64,000 nt of DNA from contig NZ_MU158690.1 in NCBI RefSeq assembly GCF_015209965.1, forward strand, positions 310,854 to 374,853, in the 5' to 3' direction. How positions within the stretch are numbered: the first letter of the stretch is position 1; each line of letters opens with the position of its first letter. Positions 53,609 to 61,713 of the stretch are shown one piece after another. Below the pieces are notes generated by a model. It worked only from the letters and a program-made list of their open reading frames with translations, did not search any database and had not been told where the DNA came from. Origin of the DNA: Sphingobacterium pedocola. GTDB taxonomy: Bacteria > Bacteroidota > Bacteroidia > Sphingobacteriales > Sphingobacteriaceae. Made by a program: the position numbers and the translations under genes.

Positions 53609-54022
53609 ATGGTATACATTACGAGAAGAGAACGATTCAGCGCGGCGCATAAATTGCATCGTCAGGAGTGGTCTTTGGAAGAGAATGAGGCGACATTTGG
53701 TAACTGTTCGAATCCCAATTGGCATGGACATAACTATGAATTATTTGTTACCGTAAAGGGCGACATAAATCCTACTACTGGGTTTTTGATCGATCTCAAG
53801 GTAATGAAAAAGATAATCAATCTACATGTTATCGAGAAGTTGGACCATAAAAATGTGAATTTGGATGTAGATTTTATGCAGGGTAAAATGGCCTCTACTG
53901 AAGTAATTGCTATGGAAATATTCCATGTCCTCAAACCGTTATTTGAAGCTGAAGATGTCAGCTTACATTGTATTAGATTACACGAAACAGAAAATAACGC
54001 TGTTGAATATTACGGCGAATAA
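53609..54022 (+). CDS. queD: 6-carboxytetrahydropterin synthase/6-pyruvoyltetrahydropterin synthase family protein
   Basis: This is a 137-residue T-fold protein. The zinc ligands are visible in FSAAHKLH (first His) and NWHGHNYEL (His-x-His). The Cys of [12 protein letters not shown] is the usual catalytic Cys position, and the LDHKNVNLD and [17 protein letters not shown] segments complete the active site. In bacteria the protein makes 6-carboxy-5,6,7,8-tetrahydropterin for queuosine. FolE, which makes the substrate dihydroneopterin triphosphate, is encoded 19 bases downstream, supporting this role. Tetrahydrobiopterin synthesis is a less likely alternative. Confidence 0.92.
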   Translation: MVYITRRERFSAAHKLHRQEWSLEENEATFGNCSNPNWHGHNYELFVTVKGDINPTTGFLIDLKVMKKIINLHVIEKLDHKNVNLDVDFMQGKMASTEVIAMEIFHVLKPLFEAEDVSLHCIRLHETENNAVEYYGE

Positions 54023-54041
54023 TCATAAAAATCAATTAGAA

Positions 54042-54671
54042 ATGAGTGATCCTACGGATTTCAATGAAGCATTAGATGGCTATGTTAAGATAGACCAATA
54101 CAATACCCAACACGTAGAACGTATAGCAAGTCATTATAAAGATATTTTAGAAGCATTAGGTGAAAACCCAAACCGAGAGGGGCTTCTCAAGACGCCCGAA
54201 CGCGTGGCTAAAGCTTTACAATTTTTGACGCATGGTTATGATATTGATGCAGCGGAAGTATTAAGAGGGGCAATGTTTGAAGAAGAATACAGCCAAATGG
54301 TTGTCGTTAAGGATATTGAAGTGTATTCCATGTGTGAACATCATATGTTACCTTTTTTTGGTAAAGCCCATATCGCATATATCCCTAACGGGCATATTGT
54401 TGGTTTGAGCAAGATTCCGAGGGTAGTAGATATCTATGCGCGTCGTCTTCAGGTACAAGAGCGGCTTACAAATGAGATCCGTGATTGTATCCAACAGACG
54501 TTGAACCCTGCAGGAGTAGCGGTAGTGATCGAGTGTAAACACATGTGTATGGCGATGCGCGGTGTACAAAAGCAAAATTCAGTGACGACAACATCGGCTT
54601 TTACAGGCGCTTTTCAAAGTGATGTTACACGATCGGAATTTTTAAGACTGATTACTGCTTCGTTAGATTAA
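54042..54671 (+). CDS. folE: GTP cyclohydrolase I
   Basis: This is a 209-residue protein, the ATG at 54042 being preferred to earlier in-frame ATGs that overlap queD. It has the type I landmarks [23 protein letters not shown], the zinc-site [19 protein letters not shown], then [24 protein letters not shown] and the second Cys in [13 protein letters not shown]. It converts GTP to dihydroneopterin triphosphate, the entry to folate and to queuosine precursors. A strong terminator follows 27 bases after the stop, so queD and folE form a two-gene operon. Confidence 0.96.
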   Translation: MSDPTDFNEALDGYVKIDQYNTQHVERIASHYKDILEALGENPNREGLLKTPERVAKALQFLTHGYDIDAAEVLRGAMFEEEYSQMVVVKDIEVYSMCEHHMLPFFGKAHIAYIPNGHIVGLSKIPRVVDIYARRLQVQERLTNEIRDCIQQTLNPAGVAVVIECKHMCMAMRGVQKQNSVTTTSAFTGAFQSDVTRSEFLRLITASLD

Positions 54672-54698
54672 CAGACTGAAAAATGTGATTTATCTAAT

Positions 54699-54730
54699 AT
54701 AGCCTCTATTTGAATCCAAATAGAGGCTAT
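54699..54730 (+). terminator. Terminator after folE
   Basis: A perfect 14-base stem (ATAGCCTCTATTTG and its complement) with a 4-base loop is followed by TTTTT at 54731-54735, a classic intrinsic terminator. Confidence 0.88.
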
Positions 54731-54737
54731 TTTTTGT

Positions 54738-54800
54738 ACCATAATTAGGCCCGATAACTGCTGGATTGTCATATCGAAATCACCATAATTAGGCCCGATA
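54738..54800. repeat. 19-base direct repeat upstream of the O-methyltransferase
   Basis: ACCATAATTAGGCCCGATA occurs at 54738-54756 and again at 54782-54800, 44 bases apart start to start, in the short gap between the folE terminator and the methyltransferase promoter. It may be a paired binding site or a small duplication. Confidence 0.8.
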
Positions 54801-54814
54801 TAAAATAAGTTAGT

Positions 54815-54822
54815 TACATTTG
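54815..54822 (+). promoter_or_regulatory. TAnnTTTG box at the O-methyltransferase start
   Basis: TACATTTG matches the -7 consensus and ends 5 bases before the ATG at 54828, as in the queD case. The mRNA would have almost no leader. Confidence 0.4.
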
Positions 54823-54827
54823 CAGGT

Positions 54828-55463
54828 ATGTTTCAAAATGAAGATCAAATAAGTTCTTATTTAGAGCAGACCTGCGACGCTGAGAATGCCTTGTTGCGGA
54901 AAATAAATAGGGAGACTTATCTGAAAGAAACCATGCCCCACATGTTGTCGGGGCATTATCAGGGGCGGGTGCTTTCCATGCTAAGTAAACTGGTCTCGCC
55001 CCATCAAATTTTGGAGATAGGTACTTTTACGGGATATGCGACGTTATGTTTGGCAGAAGGGTTAAAGCAAGGGGGTGTTTTACATACGATTGACATTAAT
55101 GAAGAGCAGGAGGAACGTGTCTCCAGCTACTTTAGGGAATCGGAGTATACCGCTAATATCAGATACCACATAGGAGACGCCGCTGCGGTAATCCCTAGGA
55201 TCGAAGGAGATTTCGACCTCGTATTTATAGATGCTGATAAAAAGAGGAATTTAATCTATTTCAATATGCTGATTGACCGTGTGCCTTCTGGGGGGGTAAT
55301 CTTAATTGATAATGTGTTGTGGAAAGGCAAGGTTTTTGATAATAAACCGGATGTACAAACCCAACGGATTATTGAATTAAATAGTACAATGGCAAAGGAT
55401 ATACGGGTAGAAAAATTGATTTTGCCAATTAGAGATGGACTTTTTGTGTTACGCAAAAAGTAA
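54828..55463 (+). CDS. SAM-dependent O-methyltransferase (catechol-type family 3)
   Basis: This is a 211-residue Rossmann-fold methyltransferase of the caffeoyl-CoA/catechol O-methyltransferase group. The SAM site is EIGTFTGYATLCLAEGL (near 63-79) with the acidic strand-2 end HTIDINEEQ. The metal-binding Asp is in DLVFIDADKKR and the later LIDNVLWKGKV. Such small bacterial enzymes methylate catechol-like or other diol substrates; the physiological one is unknown. It stands alone behind its own promoter, 23 bases ahead of the glucosaminidase gene. Confidence 0.9.
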   Translation: MFQNEDQISSYLEQTCDAENALLRKINRETYLKETMPHMLSGHYQGRVLSMLSKLVSPHQILEIGTFTGYATLCLAEGLKQGGVLHTIDINEEQEERVSSYFRESEYTANIRYHIGDAAAVIPRIEGDFDLVFIDADKKRNLIYFNMLIDRVPSGGVILIDNVLWKGKVFDNKPDVQTQRIIELNSTMAKDIRVEKLILPIRDGLFVLRKK

Positions 55464-55485
55464 TTGTTGAACTAAAAAAAAAGAT

Positions 55486-55992
55486 ATGCAAAAATCATTG
55501 TGTAGCAGAATGTTGCTGTTAACTGTATTATGCCTGTCATCAATTACAATGACCTTTGGTCAGAAAAAATTTTCGCCTTCGAGTTATATTGATGAACATA
55601 AAGACGTTGCACAGCAACTTATGCGTGAAACAGGTGTGCCAGCATCTGTGATTTTAGCAGTGGCTATTCATGAAAGCGCTTACGGCAATAGTAAAATCGC
55701 AAAACACTTAAACAACCATTTCGGAATCAAGGGCAAAAATAGCAGTTCAGTGATTCGTTCCGCTTATAAAGGGTATGAATCTGTATTATCTTCTTACCGT
55801 GATTTCGTAGGCCTATTAAAAAGACGAAAAGCTACCCAGCCTTTATTTGAAAAGCGCTCTTCCGCAGATTATCAATCTTGGATCGCGGGTATTGCCCGTT
55901 CCGGATATTCGGTAAGTGGAGATTGGAAAAGTAGGGTGTTGTCCACGGTCAATCGTTATGATCTTGATCAGTATGATTTAAAAACCGAGTAG
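55486..55992 (+). CDS. Exported N-acetylglucosaminidase (FlgJ/LytG-like)
   Basis: This is a 168-residue protein with a signal peptide (about 1-26, ending TFGQ). The rest is a single glucosaminidase (lysozyme-like) domain: VPASVILAVAIHESAYGNSKIA contains the catalytic Glu of HES, followed by HFGIKGKN and a YKGYESVLSSYRDFVGLL helix. It trims peptidoglycan in the periplasm. It is homologous to the next gene but has no LysM domain, so the two are probably a tandem duplication with different targeting. Confidence 0.9.
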   Translation: MQKSLCSRMLLLTVLCLSSITMTFGQKKFSPSSYIDEHKDVAQQLMRETGVPASVILAVAIHESAYGNSKIAKHLNNHFGIKGKNSSSVIRSAYKGYESVLSSYRDFVGLLKRRKATQPLFEKRSSADYQSWIAGIARSGYSVSGDWKSRVLSTVNRYDLDQYDLKTE

Positions 55993-56013
55993 AATCGCGT
56001 ATCTTCGTCGTCG

Positions 56014-56850
56014 ATGAGATCATATTTATCTATATTAGTCTTTGCACTGCTGTTGACCTCCTGTGCGAGCAAAAGAGGAACCGTCCTGAGAAATCCGAAC
56101 GACAGGGGCGGTGGACATATAGGGGCAGTGAGCACGAATAAAACCACGAAACCGACTTCTACTTCCGGTTTAGCCTATATTGATCAGTACAAGGGTATAG
56201 CGATACGCGAAATGAATCAATATGGTATTCCGGCCAGTATTAAATTAGCACAAGCTTTGCTAGAATCCGGCAACGGTAATAGTTACCTTGCCCGGGAGGC
56301 GAATAATCATTTCGGGATTAAATGTGGTGGTATTTGGGATGGAAAAAGTGTCGCTAGAGATGATGACAATCCCAACGATTGTTTCAGGGTATATGGTAAT
56401 CCCGAAGAATCTTTTAGAGACCATTCGCAATTTCTACTTCGTAAGCGATATGAGAAACTTTTTACTTTAGATAAGGATGACTATAAAGGTTGGGCACGGG
56501 GGTTGAAAGATGCGGGATACGCAACGAATCCACGTTACCCCGAACTGCTGGTCGATCTAATAGAGCGTTATCAGTTATATAGATATGATCGTGCCGAATC
56601 GTATGTAGAAAAAGAAGAGCGAGAAGAAAAAGTGGTTGAGATCATTGAAGTTAAGGCAGAAATCGAGCCCTCTGTGCAAACAGAAAAAGTAAAATCTCCC
56701 GTTGCGATGGTTATTCACGAAGTTGGGCCATCTGAAACGTTGTATTCTTTGGGTAAGCGTTATAGTGTTTCCGTAGAACAGATCAAACAGCTGAATGCAA
56801 TGGAGTCCGATAACCTTTCGGTGGGACAATTGCTGGTAATTTCGAAATAG
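56014..56850 (+). CDS. Glucosaminidase lipoprotein with LysM domain
   Basis: This is a 278-residue protein with a lipobox (LLTSC, Cys17). Residues about 50-195 are the glucosaminidase domain (IPASIKLAQALLESGNGNSYLA with catalytic Glu, then HFGIKCGGIWDG). A charged linker (about 196-230, rich in Glu and Lys) leads to a C-terminal LysM domain (about 233-278, SETLYSLGKRYSVSVEQIKQ) that binds peptidoglycan. It is likely anchored to a membrane facing the periplasm and active in cell-wall turnover. Confidence 0.92.
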   Translation: MRSYLSILVFALLLTSCASKRGTVLRNPNDRGGGHIGAVSTNKTTKPTSTSGLAYIDQYKGIAIREMNQYGIPASIKLAQALLESGNGNSYLAREANNHFGIKCGGIWDGKSVARDDDNPNDCFRVYGNPEESFRDHSQFLLRKRYEKLFTLDKDDYKGWARGLKDAGYATNPRYPELLVDLIERYQLYRYDRAESYVEKEEREEKVVEIIEVKAEIEPSVQTEKVKSPVAMVIHEVGPSETLYSLGKRYSVSVEQIKQLNAMESDNLSVGQLLVISK

Positions 56851-56910
56851 CTTTAAAAGTTGTTAAATTGTTGATAAATAATTAATCAAAAATGTAGTTT
56901 TACATTTGTG

Positions 56911-57663
56911 ATGTTAGTAACGAAAATCAAACTTTTACTCCTATTATTTCTTTTGCCTTTTTACGCGAGTTCGCAAGAAAGGGTGGAGGGAATTGGTTTT
57001 GATGCAGATACCAAGCAACGTATTGGTAAAGTGTTGGTCATCAATACAAATACAGGAGAGAATGTGTTTAATAATTTGCGCGGCGAATTTGGGATCAATG
57101 TGAAAATGGGCGATCATTTGATTGCGAGCAAAGAAAATTATTACGGAGATACCTTGATCTATGAAGGACAGAAAGTACTCTTGTTTTATTTGAAACGTGC
57201 CACGATTTACATTGATCCGGTAACGGTGAAAGGGAAAAAATCTCCGGAGGAGATTCTTGCACAACGACGTAAAGACTATGATAAAGCATATAAACTGGCA
57301 GATCCGGGCGATTTTTTTACCGTAGGACATAGCGGAGCAGGGCTCGGTATAAATGCGGTATACAATTTGTTCAGTAAAGAGGCAAAGAATGCGCGGCGGT
57401 TGACAAAATTTTTTCAAAAGGAATACGAAGAAAATGTGATCGACCAGCGGTTTACCAAGGAAATTGTTACAAGCGTTACGGGCTTAGAAGGTACTTTATT
57501 AGATAATTTTATGCTGCGGTATCGACCGTCCTACTTTTTTGCAAAAACAGCAGGGCACTATCAAATAACAGAATATATTAAAAGTAAGTATGAAACGTTT
57601 AAATTAAATCCAAATTACAGACCTTTACCAAAATTACCAATACATTTAATCGATGAAAATTAA
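56911..57663 (+). CDS. Secreted protein with carboxypeptidase-regulatory-like N-terminal domain
   Basis: This is a 250-residue protein with a signal peptide (about 1-21, ending ASSQ). Residues about 22-105 look like a beta-sandwich of the carboxypeptidase-D-regulatory kind (ERVEGIGFDADTKQRIGKVLVINTNTGENVF). The remaining 145 residues are helical and unrecognised, with a conserved-looking VTSVTGLEGTLLDNFMLRYRPS stretch seen in other Bacteroidota envelope proteins. No function is proposed. The frame also includes a GTG three bases upstream; a TAnnTTTG box (56901-56908) overlaps this GTG. The stop overlaps the longest possible start of the next gene. Confidence 0.75.
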   Translation: MLVTKIKLLLLLFLLPFYASSQERVEGIGFDADTKQRIGKVLVINTNTGENVFNNLRGEFGINVKMGDHLIASKENYYGDTLIYEGQKVLLFYLKRATIYIDPVTVKGKKSPEEILAQRRKDYDKAYKLADPGDFFTVGHSGAGLGINAVYNLFSKEAKNARRLTKFFQKEYEENVIDQRFTKEIVTSVTGLEGTLLDNFMLRYRPSYFFAKTAGHYQITEYIKSKYETFKLNPNYRPLPKLPIHLIDEN

Positions 57664-57673
57664 TATATTATTT

Positions 57674-58669
57674 ATGAAGCATACATCTTTACTTCTATTT
57701 TTTTTACTGTGCATTTTTAGCTTTGAATCAAATGCTCAAGTGAATCTGAAGGATCTTCGGGAAAAACCAGACGCCAATATTGCAGATACTGATACTGCTA
57801 AAGGTTTAACGATAACTCCGATTAACGTTCCTATTCCAAAGTTAAATTTGGAAGTAAATTATTGGAAGCATTGGAGCAAATTTGGTGTCAATGTTAATCA
57901 AGCTTATTTTAACGAAGAATGGAATGCCGGTGGGGTTAACTCAGTTTCCTTAGGAGGAAATATATGGCACAAGTCAGAATATAACAGAGATAACTTCAAT
58001 TTTGTTTCTGAGATCGATTTGCGATACGGTAAGATAAAGAATAAAGATCAGCTGGCCAAAAAGAATAATGACCGGATCTTTTGGGACAATAAATTAGCCT
58101 ATAAATTGGCAAAAAGTTGGGCGCTGTATTTTTCTTTTACGTTCGAATCGCAGTTTGATGCGGGATATAAGTATACCAAGAGGGATGAAGGTGATCAAGT
58201 TGTTGAAGTTATTGATACGATAACGAGTAATTTTATGGCTCCGGGATATTTTACAGAATCTTTCGGTTTGGAATATAAACCGGATAACACGTTTTCGTTG
58301 CGTTTAGGTACAGGTACGGCTAGACAGACGCTAATTTTAGATAATAGATTAAAGCCTCTTGAAGGGGAGACTAGATTCGGTATAGAAGGGGAGGGGAATT
58401 TCAAAAATGATTTGGCTTTCCAGCTGACGGCTAACTTAGATAGAAATTTGGCGAAGAACCTGAACTTAAAATCGCGTTATAATATGTTTGCTGACTATAA
58501 AGACTTGAAGGACCCGGATCACAGACTGGATGCGACGCTAACTGCAAAAGTAACGAGTTTGGTGAACGTCTCCCTTACCGGAATAATGGTATATAATTCG
58601 GATGAAAAGCCTGGTATACAGTTGAGCCAGGCATTAGCTATGGGAATTGTCTATTCGTTACCGAGATAG
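57674..58669 (+). CDS. DUF3078 outer-membrane protein
   Basis: This is a 331-residue protein with a signal peptide (about 1-22, ending SNAQ; an ATG seven codons earlier at 57653 lies inside the preceding gene). The mature part alternates aromatic residues in the way of a beta-barrel: WSKFGVNVNQAYFNEEWNAGGVNSVSLGGN is the DUF3078 signature, followed by repeated strands such as NFNFVSEIDLRYG and SWALYFSFTFESQFD. DUF3078 proteins are common Bacteroidota outer-membrane barrels of unknown role. It is encoded in a run with the preceding envelope protein and the amidase, suggesting a cell-envelope task. Confidence 0.87.
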   Translation: MKHTSLLLFFLLCIFSFESNAQVNLKDLREKPDANIADTDTAKGLTITPINVPIPKLNLEVNYWKHWSKFGVNVNQAYFNEEWNAGGVNSVSLGGNIWHKSEYNRDNFNFVSEIDLRYGKIKNKDQLAKKNNDRIFWDNKLAYKLAKSWALYFSFTFESQFDAGYKYTKRDEGDQVVEVIDTITSNFMAPGYFTESFGLEYKPDNTFSLRLGTGTARQTLILDNRLKPLEGETRFGIEGEGNFKNDLAFQLTANLDRNLAKNLNLKSRYNMFADYKDLKDPDHRLDATLTAKVTSLVNVSLTGIMVYNSDEKPGIQLSQALAMGIVYSLPR

Positions 58670-58684
58670 TTGAATTTAATAAGA

Positions 58685-59614
58685 ATGAGGGTAAATTTAC
58701 TTTGTGTATCGGTATTTGTTCTCTGTTTAGCGGGATGCGGAGCAAAAAAGCGGGTTTTACAGTCTGCGTCGGTTGTAAGGCCTGTGGATACACTTAAAGT
58801 GGTAGATGCCGTTGTTCCGGAAGCAAACTTAGCATTGGACTCGCCAATCGTGATCGTTAAACCCTTTGTAGACACTTTATCACCAGATCAGCAGTTTACG
58901 GAACGTGCATTAACGCCTGAAGAAAAGGTACAGGAACAAAAGAGAACTGGGATACACAAAGGTGCAGATTGGGCTGGTGCTATTCATTATGATTTGCGTA
59001 AACCCAATTTTGTCATTATTCACCATACTTCCCAAAATAGCATCACACAAACCATCCGTACATTTCAAGTGGAACATTCGAAAGTCAGTTCACATTATGT
59101 TATCGGTCGGGACGGACGTGTTGTGCAGATGCTCAACGATTACGAACGGGCGTGGCATGCAGGTCGATCTAAATGGGGCCAAATTACGGATATGAATTCC
59201 ATGTCCATAGGAATAGAGTTGGATAATAATGGAAGGGAACCATTTCCTGATCCGCAGATCAATTCCTTACTGATTCTCCTTGATACGCTGAAAACAAAAT
59301 ATACAATTCCACACACTAATTTCATTGGTCACGCAGATATTTCTCCGAATAGAAAAGACGACCCTAATGTATTTTTCCCTTGGAAATTATTGGCAGAAAG
59401 GGGATTTGGCGTGTGGTATGATGAAAGTTTTTTGATTCAGCCTCCGTTTAACTTCAACCCTATTGATGCGCTTAAAATAATTGGGTATGATGTTAGTAAT
59501 GAGGCGGCGGCTATTAGAGCTTTTAAGCGAAAATATATTATTAAAGAGGTAAATGGGATCCTGACGGCTTATGATAAAACTGTTTTATACAATATCTATA
59601 AGAGATACTATTAA
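58685..59614 (+). CDS. N-acetylmuramoyl-L-alanine amidase lipoprotein (Amidase_2/PGRP fold)
   Basis: This is a 309-residue protein; the ATG at 58685 gives a lipoprotein signal (CLAGC, Cys18), better than a TTG five codons upstream. Residues about 95-245 are an Amidase_2 domain: NFVIIHHTSQNS (first zinc His), AWHAGRSKWG, MSIGIELDNNG with the conserved Glu, and FIGHADISPNRKDDPN (zinc His and Asp region). A C-terminal helical tail (about 255-309) resembles a peptidoglycan-binding-1-like segment. It cleaves the amide between muramic acid and L-alanine. It ends 3 bases into the convergent symporter gene. Confidence 0.92.
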   Translation: MRVNLLCVSVFVLCLAGCGAKKRVLQSASVVRPVDTLKVVDAVVPEANLALDSPIVIVKPFVDTLSPDQQFTERALTPEEKVQEQKRTGIHKGADWAGAIHYDLRKPNFVIIHHTSQNSITQTIRTFQVEHSKVSSHYVIGRDGRVVQMLNDYERAWHAGRSKWGQITDMNSMSIGIELDNNGREPFPDPQINSLLILLDTLKTKYTIPHTNFIGHADISPNRKDDPNVFFPWKLLAERGFGVWYDESFLIQPPFNFNPIDALKIIGYDVSNEAAAIRAFKRKYIIKEVNGILTAYDKTVLYNIYKRYY

Positions 59615-61311
59615 TCTATTGCTGATTTCCGGTCTTTCCAAAGAGACTGCAGCAATAAACCGATCATGATGACGGCTACACAGCCGACTAAGTTAAGCCA
59701 TAAAAAAGCAATGACATCTAGTTCCCATATCGTGACAACAACTACTTCAGACAAAAGAGCCGCCCAGAAGACAGCCCGGCCTTTTATACGCTTGAAATAA
59801 AACGCGACTAGAAATATGCCTAGAATAGTACCATAGAAAAGGGAACCCAAGATATTCACTGCCTCGAGAAGATTGCCCAGTTTGCTAGCATACAATGCAA
59901 TGATTACCGTAAATATACCCCATAACAGAGTAAATAGGCGTGAAGCGCTTAAATAGCTAGCTTCCGAACCGTTTTTATTGACGAAGCGTTTGTAGATATC
60001 GATCACGGTGGTCGAAGCTAGCGAGTTAATGGCGCTTGCAGTGGCCCCCATGGACGCGAGAAAAATAATAGCGATAAGTAAACCGATAAATCCTTTGGGG
60101 AATGTAGAGGTAATAAAGGATAAAAAAATATAATTGTTATCGTTCGTATCTGCAGTGGCATCGTTTTTCTTTATTAAAGTGATGACTTGTTCTCGTAATT
60201 GCCCCCCCACTTCATTAAGGTGTACGAGTTTTTCTCTACTTGCATTTACTTGTGCATCATTATCCTGATTGACTGCCTTGGTTAGCTCGTGAATGATAAC
60301 TGTTTTTTCAGCACTTAATTTCTGATGATTCTCCAGTACGGCATTATATTCGTCTTTGTATTCGCTTTTAAGTAATTTGTCCGTTTCTAGACCATTGAAA
60401 AAAATTGGTGGCGTATGATATTGATAATAGGCAAAGACAAGAATCCCGATTAATAGGATACAGAATTGCATCGGTATTTTCAATAGGCCATTCATCAATA
60501 GACCTATTCTACTGTCGCGAATGGAAGAGCCTGTAAGATATCGTCCCACTTGGCTCTGATCTGTTCCAAAATAAGACAGCTGTAAGAAAAAGCCTCCAAT
60601 TAATCCCGTCCATACGGTATATTGATTGTTAAGGTCAAATGTAAAGTCGATGGCATTCGTTTTACCCGATTTTCCAGCAATATGAAGTGCTTCTTTTAAC
60701 CCAATATCTGCCGGCAATAGATGTATCACCATAAAGCCTGCTGCAAGCAGGCCACTAAATATGATCGCCATCTGCAATAGCTGTGTGTAAGAGACCGCTT
60801 TTGTTCCACCGTAGACGGTATAAAGAACTACCATGCTCCCGATAACGAGTGTGGTATAGGTTACATCTATATGTAAGATGGTCGACAGTATAATGGAAGG
60901 AGCGAAGATGGTGATACCCGTCGATATACCACGTTGGATTAAGAATAATCCCGCTGTAAGCGATCTGGTCTTGATATCAAATCTTTTTTCTAAGAACTCG
61001 TATGCGGTATAAACTTTAAGTCGATGAAATATAGGTACAAACGTGATGCAGAGTACAATCATCGCTAGCGGCAAACCGAAATAAAATTGTACGAAACTCA
61101 TCCCTGAAGAGTAGGCTAATCCTGGCGCAGACAAAAATGTGATGGCACTGGCTTGGGTGGCCATCACTGAAAAGCCGACGTTATACCAAGGTAAAGAACG
61201 GTTACCGAGTAAGTAACCGTCGATATTTTTAATGTTTCTGCTTTTGAATACCCCGAAAAGAATAATCAAAAGAAGTGTAATAAAAAGGACTATCCAGTCA
61301 ATATCACTCAT
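59611..61311 (-). CDS. Sodium:solute symporter with a charged loop insertion
   Basis: This is a 566-residue SSS-family inner-membrane protein with about 13 hydrophobic segments. It has GNRSLPWYNVGFSVMATQASAITFLSAPG at 37-65 and the sodium-site SMGATASAINSLASTTVIDIY helix. Residues about 301-395 form a hydrophilic insertion rich in Glu, Lys and Asn with heptad-like helices, in place of a short loop; it would face the periplasm if the topology is standard. The substrate is not evident; no catabolic gene adjoins. Two small membrane-protein genes precede it on the same strand. It overlaps the amidase gene by 4 bases, tail to tail. Confidence 0.92.
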   Translation of the reverse strand: MSDIDWIVLFITLLLIILFGVFKSRNIKNIDGYLLGNRSLPWYNVGFSVMATQASAITFLSAPGLAYSSGMSFVQFYFGLPLAMIVLCITFVPIFHRLKVYTAYEFLEKRFDIKTRSLTAGLFLIQRGISTGITIFAPSIILSTILHIDVTYTTLVIGSMVVLYTVYGGTKAVSYTQLLQMAIIFSGLLAAGFMVIHLLPADIGLKEALHIAGKSGKTNAIDFTFDLNNQYTVWTGLIGGFFLQLSYFGTDQSQVGRYLTGSSIRDSRIGLLMNGLLKIPMQFCILLIGILVFAYYQYHTPPIFFNGLETDKLLKSEYKDEYNAVLENHQKLSAEKTVIIHELTKAVNQDNDAQVNASREKLVHLNEVGGQLREQVITLIKKNDATADTNDNNYIFLSFITSTFPKGFIGLLIAIIFLASMGATASAINSLASTTVIDIYKRFVNKNGSEASYLSASRLFTLLWGIFTVIIALYASKLGNLLEAVNILGSLFYGTILGIFLVAFYFKRIKGRAVFWAALLSEVVVVTIWELDVIAFLWLNLVGCVAVIMIGLLLQSLWKDRKSAID

Positions 61312-61387
61312 ATGAAATATTCATCTTGCCTAAGACAAGGCCTACACATACGATTATTCCATAGGATCATTAAAAAATTAACTGTAT

Positions 61388-61507
61388 TCATATGAAATAT
61401 AGGGTAAACAGATACATAAGCAAGATGCATACGACGAGCCAAGTCACAACGAGGATGTAAAATTGTCGCCAACTGCGTATGAATGGTGGTAAGCCCTTAT
61501 CTGTCAT
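61388..61507 (-). CDS. 39-residue membrane protein upstream of the SSS symporter
   Basis: An ATG at 61507 opens a 39-codon frame ending in TGA at 61388. The peptide begins MTDKGLPPFIRSWRQFYILV and continues with a single strong transmembrane helix ending LFTLYFI. The PxxxRSWRQFY start followed by one helix is what is expected for tiny accessory proteins encoded next to SSS symporters in this phylum. The gene overlaps the 65-codon gene by 11 bases and lies 76 bases before the symporter, on the same strand. A role as transporter subunit is inference. Confidence 0.65.
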   Translation of the reverse strand: MTDKGLPPFIRSWRQFYILVVTWLVVCILLMYLFTLYFI

Positions 61508-61694
61508 GCGGTTTTTGCGGTAATATATATGAGTTGAATAAAATGGCGATAACTAATCCTACAACAGCTCCACCTATAATGCTTAAGAAAGTGCCATTTG
61601 CTGCAAAAGATATTAACGCACCAAATATTGTGCCTATTACTAAGATTAAGCTTTTTGCGTTTAAAGATTTAGTTTCAGTTACTTGATTTTCCAT
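61497..61694 (-). CDS. Small two-helix membrane protein
   Basis: This is a 65-residue protein: a short polar N-terminus, then two hydrophobic segments (about 14-32 LILVIGTIFGALISFAANG and 35-55 LSIIGGAVVGLVIAILFNS) rich in Gly and Ala, and a polar tail (PQKPHDR). No family is recognised. It overlaps the 39-residue gene by 11 bases and follows the PIG-L gene by 19 bases, so it may form a transcript with the tiny membrane protein and the SSS symporter. Confidence 0.7.
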   Translation of the reverse strand: MENQVTETKSLNAKSLILVIGTIFGALISFAANGTFLSIIGGAVVGLVIAILFNSYILPQKPHDR

Positions 61695-61713
61695 GTTTAA
61701 TTAATATAATGTA

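Noticed and set aside
54738..54800. A CRISPR array
   Set aside because: Only two copies of a 19-base unit, no further repeats and no cas genes.
56901..56910. Strong promoter call for the gene at 56911
   Set aside because: TACATTTG matches the box, but it would start transcription at or inside the ATG, and no later in-frame start is close, so it was left as a remark only.
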